From Bacteroidales bacterium UBA1797 (lineage in GTDB: Bacteria; Bacteroidota; Bacteroidia; Bacteroidales; VadinHA17): a stretch of DNA of 59,979 bases. The stretch lies in NCBI GenBank assembly GCA_002319885.1, contig DCFT01000028.1:9779-69757 (forward strand). Direction: 5' to 3'. Below the pieces are notes generated by a model that saw nothing but the letters and a program-made list of their open reading frames with translations, was not told where the DNA came from and did no database searches. Every line of letters starts with the position of its first letter. Position 1 is the first letter of the stretch. A program made the position numbers and the translations under genes. Of this stretch, positions 50,996-58,877 are shown one piece after another.

Positions 50996-52030
50996 TTGGA
51001 AAAAATAACGATAAATACACCCGGGTACACATCGGATATTTTGGTTGGTGAGAAATGGGAAACTGTATCTGAGTTACTCCCTCAAGAAGATACAATTATC
51101 ATTACCGATCATAATGTAAAAAAAATATATGGTGGTCTTTTCCCTGAAGCTCCTGTACTATCTCTTGCTCCCGGTGAAGGAAGCAAAAAAATTGAGATAG
51201 TTGAAGATCTTGCCCGACAGCTGCTAGATGCAGGAATAGATCGGGCAGGTTTTGTTCTGGCAATAGGAGGAGGTGTGGTTTGCGATGTTGCCGGATTTCT
51301 GGCATCAATATATATGCGTGGTATCAGGTGCGGATATGTTGCTTCCACCTTGTTAGCACAGGTCGACGCGAGTACCGGAGGTAAAAATGGAGTTAATCTG
51401 CGCGATACCAAGAATATGTTGGGTACTATACGCCAGCCGGAGTTTGTAATCTGTGATCCTGCTATATTACTGACACTTCCTGAACAGGAATATTTATCGG
51501 GTCTGGCTGAGCTTATTAAAACAGCTATAATAGGCGATAAAGAATTATTTGAGATTATTGAAAGCAGTTTTGATAAAATTGAAGCAAGAGATTCTGACTT
51601 GCTAACCACCCTTGTGGCTAAGTCGGTGAAATTCAAAGGAATGGTGGTATCACGAGATGAAAAGGAGATAGGGTTAAGGCGTATTCTTAATTTTGGACAT
51701 ACTTTCGGGCATGCTGTAGAATTGCAGAAAGGTATTAAACATGGTTTTGCTGTAGCATCAGGAATGGTCCTGGCTGCTGAATTTTCGTTTGAGAAAGGAT
51801 ACATAAGTATTGAAGAAAAGACCAGGATGATTGATCTTCTGAAAAGATTTAAACTCGCAACCAGATTTGATTTGACTGATGAACAGATGAAAGACCTTGT
51901 ATTTCACGATAAAAAGAAGACTGGTACAGATATCCATTTTGTTTTTACACACGGCATTGGGAAAGCAACAGTTGAGAAAATTCCTGTTGATGAAGCGCTG
52001 TTTTTTTATAATAAATTCAGAGATAAATAA
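50996..52030 (+). CDS. aroB: 3-dehydroquinate synthase
   Basis: This 344-residue NAD- and zinc-dependent cytoplasmic enzyme converts DAHP to 3-dehydroquinate. The start is a TTG at 50996. An in-frame stop at 50984-50986 lies just upstream, and no ATG, GTG or CTG occurs before the conserved part, so the TTG is the best choice. Motifs: PGEGSKKIEIVEDLARQLLDAGIDR, LAIGGGVVCDVAGFLASIYMRGI, STLLAQVDASTGGKNGVNL, KNMLGTIRQPEFVICDP, LAELIKTAIIGD, RRILNFGHTFGHAVE and KHGFAVASGM, with the zinc-binding Glu and His residues. It lies 79 bases after the ABC-F gene and 7 bases before aroC. Confidence 0.96.
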   Translation: MEKITINTPGYTSDILVGEKWETVSELLPQEDTIIITDHNVKKIYGGLFPEAPVLSLAPGEGSKKIEIVEDLARQLLDAGIDRAGFVLAIGGGVVCDVAGFLASIYMRGIRCGYVASTLLAQVDASTGGKNGVNLRDTKNMLGTIRQPEFVICDPAILLTLPEQEYLSGLAELIKTAIIGDKELFEIIESSFDKIEARDSDLLTTLVAKSVKFKGMVVSRDEKEIGLRRILNFGHTFGHAVELQKGIKHGFAVASGMVLAAEFSFEKGYISIEEKTRMIDLLKRFKLATRFDLTDEQMKDLVFHDKKKTGTDIHFVFTHGIGKATVEKIPVDEALFFYNKFRDK

Positions 52031-52037
52031 CAGAATT

Positions 52038-53042
52038 ATGAATTCTTTCGGAATTGTTTTCAGGGTAACACTTTTTGGTGAATCACATGGTCCTGCAATT
52101 GGTGTAATTATAGACGGTTGTCCTCCGGGCATAGGTGTTAAATCCGACGATTTTATGACTGACCTTAAGAGGCGGCAGAGCGGAAGTATCGGAACTACAA
52201 AACGCAAAGAGCCGGACCTTCCTGAAATTCTCAGTGGTGTTTTTAACGGAGTAACGACGGGTGCTCCTGTAACTCTAATCACACGTAACAGTGATAAAAT
52301 TTCTTCTGACTATGATGAATTTAAAGCTGTTCCACGGCCCGGTCATGCAGATTTTGTATCACAGGTAAAACATTCGGGATTTTCAGATATGCGTGGGAGT
52401 GGACATTTTTCTGGAAGGATAACCTGGGGACTAGTTGCTGCTGGTGTTATCGCAAAAAAAATTGCCGGATTGGCTGATATTAGCGCTAAACTTATCTCGG
52501 CAGGAGGTTCTGAAGATATAGAAAAAGCAATTGATGAGGCAATTGCGTTAAATGATACTATCGGTGGTATTATTGAATGCAAGATAAATAATCCGCCAAT
52601 GGCGATTGGAGAGCCATTTTTTTACTCCTTTGAATCGGCAGTGAGCCATCTGATATTTTCTATTCCGGCAATCAAGGGAATTGAATTTGGTTCCGGTTTT
52701 GCTTCGGCTGCTATGAAAGGTTCTGAACATAATGATCCCTTTATAAACAGTCATGGGTTGACTTTAAGAAATAATGCCGGAGGTATCAATGGAGGTATAA
52801 CAAACGGGAATGAAATTATTTTCAGAATTGTGGTTAAACCTACCTCATCAACAGGAGTCGATCAAACCACCTTTAATTTTAAATCGGGCGAAATGACGAC
52901 CCTGAAAGTAAAAGGGAGGCATGATACCTGTATTGCATTAAGAATGCCTGTCATAGTAGAGTCAGCCGCTGCAATTGCAATGGCCGATCTTATACTTGTT
53001 GACAGGGGAATTCACGGCAAGAGAAAATCTGATATTAAATAG
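52038..53042 (+). CDS. aroC: Chorismate synthase
   Basis: This 334-residue enzyme makes chorismate from EPSP with reduced FMN, the last common step of aromatic biosynthesis. The start is the ATG at 52038, which gives MNSFGIVFRVTLFGESHGPAIGVIIDGCPPGI, the family N-terminus. A longer frame from 51897 overlaps aroB and is rejected. Other motifs: DLKRRQSGSIGTTKRKEPD, RPGHADFVSQVKHSGFSDMRGSGHFSGR, GIEFGSGFASAAMKGSEHND and NAGGINGGITNGNEI. The length is slightly short (about 350 usual) but the core is complete. With aroB it forms a short operon. The rest of the pathway is elsewhere, apart from aroQ. Confidence 0.96.
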   Translation: MNSFGIVFRVTLFGESHGPAIGVIIDGCPPGIGVKSDDFMTDLKRRQSGSIGTTKRKEPDLPEILSGVFNGVTTGAPVTLITRNSDKISSDYDEFKAVPRPGHADFVSQVKHSGFSDMRGSGHFSGRITWGLVAAGVIAKKIAGLADISAKLISAGGSEDIEKAIDEAIALNDTIGGIIECKINNPPMAIGEPFFYSFESAVSHLIFSIPAIKGIEFGSGFASAAMKGSEHNDPFINSHGLTLRNNAGGINGGITNGNEIIFRIVVKPTSSTGVDQTTFNFKSGEMTTLKVKGRHDTCIALRMPVIVESAAAIAMADLILVDRGIHGKRKSDIK

Positions 53043-53052
53043 GTCGTTGTGA

Positions 53053-53139
53053 ACCTCTGTGTTTCTCCTTATTTCCACCGTGTAACAATGAAAGAAGAAC
53101 TTACGCAGAGTGCCACAAAAAAGACACAGAGTCGAACAG
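53053..53139. repeat. Intergenic CTCTGTG-type repeat between convergent genes
   Basis: Between aroC and tilS, which converge, are words like CCTCTGTGTTTCTCC, CCGTGTAAC and GACACAGAG in inverted orientation to each other (CTCTGTGTTTCTC near 53054, AGACACAGAGT near 53130). The element is related in composition and core to those at 25376 and 36072. It may form a weak stem and serve as a bidirectional end of transcription. Confidence 0.45.
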
Positions 53140-53150
53140 AGATATCCTGT

Positions 53151-54503
53151 TTATCTTATAGGTTTAATTATTAATTCTTTTCTTTTTGATTTAATAAGAA
53201 GTCCTTTTTTTGTTGAACCGGTTATTTTAAACCTTTCATCGATTCTTTCGCCGATTATCCATACAATTTTTCCGGCCGATTCAAGAATATAAATATTTTC
53301 CTTATCGAGTTTTGAATACTTGTTATCAATAAAATAATCACTAAGTTTTTTCTTCTGGTTCATTCCCAGAGGATAAAAATGATCACCAGCTTTCCATTTT
53401 CTTATAATCATAGGAAAAGTCACTTTTTGCGAATCTATACAGGCTACATGAGGATCGGACGGGATTTCAAATGTTTCTGTGATTCTTACATTTTTAGCTG
53501 ATGAGATACCAGGAAAGACACCAAAATTCTGATCATCAAGGATAATGTACTGAGTTTCATTGCTGTTTTTTTTATCAGAAACTAAAATCTCTTTCCTGTT
53601 TTTAATTATTCTGTGTGTCTCAGTAATAATCTGACTACCGGTTTTCCCTTCAATAACTTTAATCAGCGAGATTATTAAGGAATTAGTTATACCATATGGT
53701 TTAAACAATTCAAATATTACAGCTTTGTTAAGCAGATATTTTTTTAGCCGGCTAATATTAAGAGTAGTGAATTGATCTTTTTCATCGGAAATACTTTCCC
53801 TTAACTGAGATATATATGTGCTGACAATTTCATTGAAACCTGCAAATCTCTCAGCAGTTTCATTAAGTGTAGTTTCAATGGAAGGGTTAATATCCTTTAG
53901 AACGGGAATTATGAGATGTCTTATTTTGTTTCTTACATATTTTGTATCAGCGTTGGATTTATCTTCACGGAAACTTATATTAAAATGGTTACGGAAATCC
54001 AGAATATCCTGTCGTGTAGCAAAAAGCAATGGTCTTATTATCCTGTTGCTTACAGGTTTCATCCCCGCCATTCCCGTCAGACCTGTTCCCCGGGCAAGGT
54101 TTATCAGCAAGGTTTCAATATTATCATTAAGGTTATGTGCAACTGCAATTAAATTGTACCCATTATTATCTCTGATTTCTTCGAACCATTTGTATCTCAA
54201 TTCTCTTGCAGCCATTTGAATTGACAGCTTGTTCTGCTTTGCAAAAATTTTAGTTTCAAAACGGGTTAAATAGAAAGGAATTCGATATTCTGAAGCAAAT
54301 TGTCTGACTAATTCTTCATCCTTATCGGAATCCCCGGCTCTCAGGGTGAAATTGCAGTGAGCTATGCCAATAGTATAATCCAGCATTTGAAACAAGTGAG
54401 CCATTACCATTGAATCTATGCCACCACTTACCGCAAGCAGGATTTTGTCTCCGGGGGAGATGAGGTTGTTTTCAGTGATGAACTTTTTAAACTCTTCAAT
54501 CAT
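53151..54503 (-). CDS. tilS: tRNA(Ile)-lysidine synthase
   Basis: This is a 450-residue enzyme if it starts at the ATG at 54503 (MIEEFKKFITENNLISPGDK). An alternative ATG lies 12 bases upstream at 54515. It modifies cytidine 34 of the AUA-decoding tRNA(Ile) to lysidine. The N-type ATP pyrophosphatase domain has LLAVSGGIDSMVMAHLF (P-loop SGGxDS), VAHNLNDNIETLLINLARGTGLTGMAG, and VRNKIRHLIIPVLKDINPS. The C-terminal domain is present (WKAGDHFYPLGMNQKKKLSDYFIDNKYS, IVWIIGERIDERFKI). It is the last gene of the proS transcript. Such enzymes are essential in most bacteria. Confidence 0.95.
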   Translation of the reverse strand: MIEEFKKFITENNLISPGDKILLAVSGGIDSMVMAHLFQMLDYTIGIAHCNFTLRAGDSDKDEELVRQFASEYRIPFYLTRFETKIFAKQNKLSIQMAARELRYKWFEEIRDNNGYNLIAVAHNLNDNIETLLINLARGTGLTGMAGMKPVSNRIIRPLLFATRQDILDFRNHFNISFREDKSNADTKYVRNKIRHLIIPVLKDINPSIETTLNETAERFAGFNEIVSTYISQLRESISDEKDQFTTLNISRLKKYLLNKAVIFELFKPYGITNSLIISLIKVIEGKTGSQIITETHRIIKNRKEILVSDKKNSNETQYIILDDQNFGVFPGISSAKNVRITETFEIPSDPHVACIDSQKVTFPMIIRKWKAGDHFYPLGMNQKKKLSDYFIDNKYSKLDKENIYILESAGKIVWIIGERIDERFKITGSTKKGLLIKSKRKELIIKPIR

Positions 54504-54546
54504 TTTAAATTGCATTGAACTGTAAAAATATGAAAAGGTTTGTTCA

Positions 54547-56487
54547 TTACCTGTAAGGAATAACTGAAGGAGGACCAGGTTCAAAATTGGCAGGACTAAG
54601 CAGCTGTTCTCCTGAAATATTAACGGGTGAGATTGTTGAGTATAAAGGAGGATTTGGAAAATAACCAATTCTCACCTGAAGAGTGTTAAATACAAGGTTA
54701 TCGTTTCGCAGCCTTATTCCCAAACCGATGCTCGAAAGCGTGTATCCGCTCCCAAGCAATTCATTTGTGGCTGAGAGAAAAGAAAAATCAGTAAAACCGA
54801 AGAAAGCGAACCTGAACCCATACACATTAACAGGACTGAATAAAACAGATTCAAGACTTACAATCAATCTCTGGGTACCGTTAACCGAATCATTCTTGAA
54901 CCCCGAGAATCCATTATTGGTAATGAATTTCAGATATTCATTTGAGTATCTGCCGACACCTCTTATGTAGTTGATATTAACGAAATTTCTGATTTTAGCA
55001 TTGCCCAGGTTTGCAAGGTTTGAAAAATAGCTGATTCCCAAAGACATAATCCCCTGTTCTGTATAATTTTTATTCAAATAAGTGGCTAATCCTCCATAAG
55101 TATAAAAATAGCCAAGAGATCTGTTTGAACTACCGTATGATACTTCACCTCCAATATAAGTTCTGTCCTTGAATTCATTAAATTCCCTTCCTGCGGTGAT
55201 TTTGAATAAGGCACCATACGGAATATCTTCGGTGCGTCCATAGCTATATATCAGGGTCGTTTTGCTGTACTTCTGCACAGAAAATGCCACAGAACCCAGG
55301 AAAAGCCTGTATTTCTGGAGATTATAAAAAGACTCAGGCAGTATCAGAGGATGATCGAAAACATTATTATTTGTATATCGTGCACCTATAATAATTCTTG
55401 AAACTGATTCCTTATTAACCAGGAACGATCTCGATAACCAGTAATCCTGCAAATTGTATTTCAGAGGTGCAGGAACTTTAAGAGTGTCAAGATCCTCGGA
55501 AGTATACATCATTCTCACAGAAATTCCGCCTGCATATTTTGTTGTTGCACTTACCAGTTTCCGGCTTAAATCAAAACCAAAAGTTCTGTCTCCCAGACCG
55601 TTCAGGTAGTAACCTTTAAGGTTTATGAATGATTTGGAAATATTATTTGCAATATAGTGGAAACCGAATCCTGGTGAATCAGGAAGAGCATTATCAAATG
55701 GCATATCGATTCCAAATTCATGCCCCATTCCTAATATATTTTTATCAAAAATTGATACGGTACCCTTTTTAAGACCATTGTAAGTGTATGAGCCGCCAAG
55801 AGAATATACATCTTTTGTGAATACGATAATATCTGCCTCCTCATCAGAAACCGGAACCACAATTATCCTGGCATCATTTATGTAAGGTAATTGTCGGAGT
55901 ATTCTTTCATTATCGCTGAGAATAAGCGGAGATATTTTATCCCCTTCTGAAAATAGAAGGTTGTTTCTTATTATGCCTTCATTGGTATTAAAATGAGTCT
56001 TATTTAGTATGTTTTCAACTTTATTGGGATTATTTTTGATTGGATTGTTGATATCAGCACCAAAAACATTCAGCCTCTGGATTACAATTTTCCTGATTTT
56101 TTTTCCTGAATATTTAGTATAGCTGGCGTCGCTGGTTCCTGTGAATTGTTTTTTATAAACAGTGTCAGAATTGATAACCATAAAACTATAAAGTTTTTTG
56201 GTTAGACTGTTTTTTGATGCTTTGGCTTTAAGTGAATCGAAAAAATTATGATTTGCATCTTTTACATTAGCTTTTGCTGGGATTATTGAAGCAGGAGTAA
56301 TTAATAAAAATGTGTTTGTGAGAAGAGAAATATTTTCCCTGATCTTATTAAGGACGGCTGGTGGAATTTTATTTATTGTATCATTTTCCTGCTGATGTTG
56401 CGGATAAGCGTTAATACATAGTACCAAAAAGACCATTGATATTCCAGGCCCTAACCAACTTGTATATTTTTTCTGGTTTTTGCACAT
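54547..56487 (-). CDS. Outer-membrane protein with POTRA-like domain and beta-barrel (BamA/TamA/ShlB-like)
   Basis: This 646-residue protein starts with MCKNQKKYTSWLGPGISMVFLVLCINAYPQ, a signal sequence with a longer basic N-region than usual. A single POTRA-like segment lies at about 125-225 (IRKIVIQRLNVFGAD...NEGIIRNNLLFSEGDKISPLILSDNERILRQLPYINDARIIV), followed by a 16-strand-type barrel (YSLGGSYTYNGLKKGTVSIFDKNILGMGHEFGIDMPFD...) with alternating aromatics up to VRIGYFPNPP near the C-terminus. Unlike BamA it has one POTRA and no final aromatic residue (it ends PSVIPYR). The function may be protein or lipid assembly at the outer membrane. It overlaps the upstream gene by one base (TGATG). 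Confidence 0.82.
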   Translation of the reverse strand: MCKNQKKYTSWLGPGISMVFLVLCINAYPQHQQENDTINKIPPAVLNKIRENISLLTNTFLLITPASIIPAKANVKDANHNFFDSLKAKASKNSLTKKLYSFMVINSDTVYKKQFTGTSDASYTKYSGKKIRKIVIQRLNVFGADINNPIKNNPNKVENILNKTHFNTNEGIIRNNLLFSEGDKISPLILSDNERILRQLPYINDARIIVVPVSDEEADIIVFTKDVYSLGGSYTYNGLKKGTVSIFDKNILGMGHEFGIDMPFDNALPDSPGFGFHYIANNISKSFINLKGYYLNGLGDRTFGFDLSRKLVSATTKYAGGISVRMMYTSEDLDTLKVPAPLKYNLQDYWLSRSFLVNKESVSRIIIGARYTNNNVFDHPLILPESFYNLQKYRLFLGSVAFSVQKYSKTTLIYSYGRTEDIPYGALFKITAGREFNEFKDRTYIGGEVSYGSSNRSLGYFYTYGGLATYLNKNYTEQGIMSLGISYFSNLANLGNAKIRNFVNINYIRGVGRYSNEYLKFITNNGFSGFKNDSVNGTQRLIVSLESVLFSPVNVYGFRFAFFGFTDFSFLSATNELLGSGYTLSSIGLGIRLRNDNLVFNTLQVRIGYFPNPPLYSTISPVNISGEQLLSPANFEPGPPSVIPYR

Positions 56488-57197
56488 CAGGTTTCTTGAG
56501 GATTGCTAATCAATACATCATCAGAATTAAACTGAAACCCAAGTCTTTTTCCTGTTATAACCCTTGAATGCTGAATTTTTGCTTCCGCCTGACCGACAGT
56601 AGCAATTTTCACAGCATCGTAGGGCGGTACAAGCAGATCGAATTCAAGAGCATATTGAATTGCTGAAGAAATTATCAATTGCAACGATTGCCTGCTGATC
56701 TCTTCACTTCCATAATTTGTAAACAGCATTCCCATCTGTCTTTTTCCTTCAACAAAATACTGTTTCTCATGATTTATAAAGATCCTGCCTATCAGGTATC
56801 CAAGATCATCTAACCGTGAATATTTGAAGGAGTCACTAAGAAAGTTGTAGATGTTTATAATGCCGGAGTAAGCATTATACTTATTTTTTTGTATATAGGC
56901 TGTTTTCCATGCAGGATGTTCCCTGTCGAACTGAAATATATTTGAATGCATACTGAAGAGTAAGATATCTCCGGCAACCTTAATCTGGGCATCAAAATTA
57001 CTCCTGTCAGTATATTCCAGTCTTATCCTGGAATCTATACCACCTAAACTCGCATTTATCTCTTTTGACAGACATTTAAGAACGTCCTTAGCAATGAAAA
57101 ATGATTCAAGTGTATTATCAAAAACTTTTTGCTTCAGAGCCGATTTTTCTTTAAGTGTTCCAACTATCGCCATTTTTTTATCATCCTGGTCAGTCAT
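56487..57197 (-). CDS. Protein of unknown function
   Basis: This 236-residue protein has no signal peptide or transmembrane segment. It could start at residue 9 (MAIVGTLKEKSALKQKVFDNT) as well. Helical first part (LKQKVFDNTLESFFIAKDVLKCLSKEINAS), then IRLEYTDRSNFDAQIKVAGDILLFSMHSNIFQFDREHP, ILNIYNFLSDSFKYSR-type and IGRIFINHEKQYFVEGKRQMGMLF strands, and a C-terminal helix. I do not recognise the family, but it looks like a conserved cytoplasmic Bacteroidota protein. It lies between proS (107 bases upstream) and the outer-membrane protein gene, whose start overlaps its stop by one base, so it is likely co-expressed and possibly functionally tied to it. Confidence 0.7.
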   Translation of the reverse strand: MTDQDDKKMAIVGTLKEKSALKQKVFDNTLESFFIAKDVLKCLSKEINASLGGIDSRIRLEYTDRSNFDAQIKVAGDILLFSMHSNIFQFDREHPAWKTAYIQKNKYNAYSGIINIYNFLSDSFKYSRLDDLGYLIGRIFINHEKQYFVEGKRQMGMLFTNYGSEEISRQSLQLIISSAIQYALEFDLLVPPYDAVKIATVGQAEAKIQHSRVITGKRLGFQFNSDDVLISNPQET

Positions 57198-57303
57198 AAT
57201 AAACGTGGAATTAAGTGTGATATTGGCATCTAAAATATAAAATATTAAGTAAAATCCGGTAAAAGACTTCTTTGTTGATTCCCGGTATTGTATAATTATT
57301 TAA

Positions 57304-58779
57304 TTAATAGGATCTTGCAAAAAGCACTCTTCTTTTTGAAGGTTTCCCGGAATAAATACATTTTCCCGGTTCATCAGGACTGTCGAAGGGTATGCATCTG
57401 ATAGTTGCCTTTGTCTCTTCTTTAATCTTTTCTTCCGTCTCTACTGTTCCATCCCAGTGAGCCATAATAAATCCGCCCTGGTCATCAAGCACTTTCAAGA
57501 ATTCATCCCATTTATCAACATAAAAAGTATTTTCTTTTCTGAACTTAAAAGCCTTATTATAAATATTGGTTTGAATTTCCTCAAGAAGCTTTGGGATATG
57601 TTCATTTATCCTTTCTACAGGTATTGTCTCTTTGGTCAGGTTATCCCTTCTTGCAACTTCGATTGTATTATTTTCAAGATCACGGGGTCCTATAGCCAAA
57701 CGGACAGGAACTCCCTTAAGCTCATAATCAGCAAATTTCCATCCCGGTTTGTTATTATCACGGTCATCATATTTTACAGAGATCCCCAATGCTTCAAGTC
57801 CGGTTTTAATTTTTGTTGCTCTTTCAGACAGTGCACCTATCTGATCAATGTTTTTATATATAGGTATTATTACGACCTGAATCGGAGCTAGTTTTGGTGG
57901 CAATACCAATCCATGGTTATCGGCATGTCCCATAATTATTGCTCCCATAAGCCTGGTTGAAACACCCCATGAGGTAGCCCAAACATAGTCGAGCTTCCCT
58001 GTCCTGTCTGTAAACTGGACATCAAATGCCTTGGCAAAATTCTGTCCGAGAAAATGGCTCGTTCCTGCCTGTAAGGCTTTACCATCCTGCATCAGGGCTT
58101 CGATTGCAAAAGTGTCGAGAGCACCTGCGAAACGTTCATTTTCACTTTTATAACCCTTAATAACAGGAAGAGCCATGGAATTTTCAGCGAAGCCTGCATA
58201 TACATTTATCATCTTTTCCGTCTCTTCAACAGCTTCCTCACGTGTTGCATGTGCCGTGTGCCCTTCCTGCCACAGAAATTCCGTAGTCCTGAGAAATAGC
58301 CTCGTTCTCATTTCCCATCTCACAACATTTGCCCATTGATTAATGAGAATAGGCAGGTCCCTGTATGAATGTATCCAGTTTTTATAGGAGTGCCAGATTA
58401 TAGTTTCCGAAGTAGGCCGTATAATCAGTTCTTCTTCAAGTTTAGCTGAAGGATCAACAATAATTCCGTTGCCATTTTCATCATTTTTGAGACGGTAATG
58501 AGTCACTACAGCACATTCCTTTGCGAATCCCTCAACATGTGCTGCTTCCTTACTGAAAAAGGATTTTGGTATAAAAAGTGGGAAATATGCGTTCACATGT
58601 CCTGTAGCTTTGAACAATCTGTCAAGCTCAGCCTGTATCTTTTCCCAGATAGCATATCCATAAGGTTTTATAACCATACAACCACGTACGGCTGAATTTT
58701 CTGCCAGATCGGCCTTGATAACCAGATCGTTATACCATTGAGAATAATTTTCATCCCTGTTTGTTAAAAACTTAGCCAT
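57304..58779 (-). CDS. proS: Prolyl-tRNA synthetase, archaeal/eukaryal type
   Basis: This 491-residue class II aminoacyl-tRNA synthetase of the short ProS type 3 lacks the editing insertion of the Escherichia coli enzyme. Motifs: FKATGHVNAYFPLFIPKSFF (motif 1 region), RPTSETIIWHSYKNWIHSYRDLPILINQWANVVRWEMRTRLFLRTTEFLWQEGHTAHAT (motif 2), GTSHFLGQNFAKAFDVQF, WATSWGVSTRLMGAIIMGHADNHGLVLPPKLAPIQVVIIPI (motif 3). The anticodon-binding domain has VKYDDRDNNKPGWKFADYELKGVPVRLAIGPRD. The C-terminal zinc-like domain ends CIYSGKPSKRRVLFARSY. This ProS type is standard in Bacteroidota and some other groups. It is the first gene of the tilS transcript. Confidence 0.97.
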   Translation of the reverse strand: MAKFLTNRDENYSQWYNDLVIKADLAENSAVRGCMVIKPYGYAIWEKIQAELDRLFKATGHVNAYFPLFIPKSFFSKEAAHVEGFAKECAVVTHYRLKNDENGNGIIVDPSAKLEEELIIRPTSETIIWHSYKNWIHSYRDLPILINQWANVVRWEMRTRLFLRTTEFLWQEGHTAHATREEAVEETEKMINVYAGFAENSMALPVIKGYKSENERFAGALDTFAIEALMQDGKALQAGTSHFLGQNFAKAFDVQFTDRTGKLDYVWATSWGVSTRLMGAIIMGHADNHGLVLPPKLAPIQVVIIPIYKNIDQIGALSERATKIKTGLEALGISVKYDDRDNNKPGWKFADYELKGVPVRLAIGPRDLENNTIEVARRDNLTKETIPVERINEHIPKLLEEIQTNIYNKAFKFRKENTFYVDKWDEFLKVLDDQGGFIMAHWDGTVETEEKIKEETKATIRCIPFDSPDEPGKCIYSGKPSKRRVLFARSY

Positions 58780-58877
58780 TTTTTGGTATGGTATTTGTTC
58801 ATTAGTAAAAAGAAATCGATCGTGTAAAAATAAATAAAAAGATCAGTTATTACTCAAAAAAGAAAGCGAGGTTCAAC

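Noticed and set aside
51109..51804. 231-codon minus-strand frame inside aroB
   Set aside because: It is antisense to aroB, whose catalytic motifs are all present. Long antisense frames are common opposite codon-biased genes, and no family resemblance was seen.
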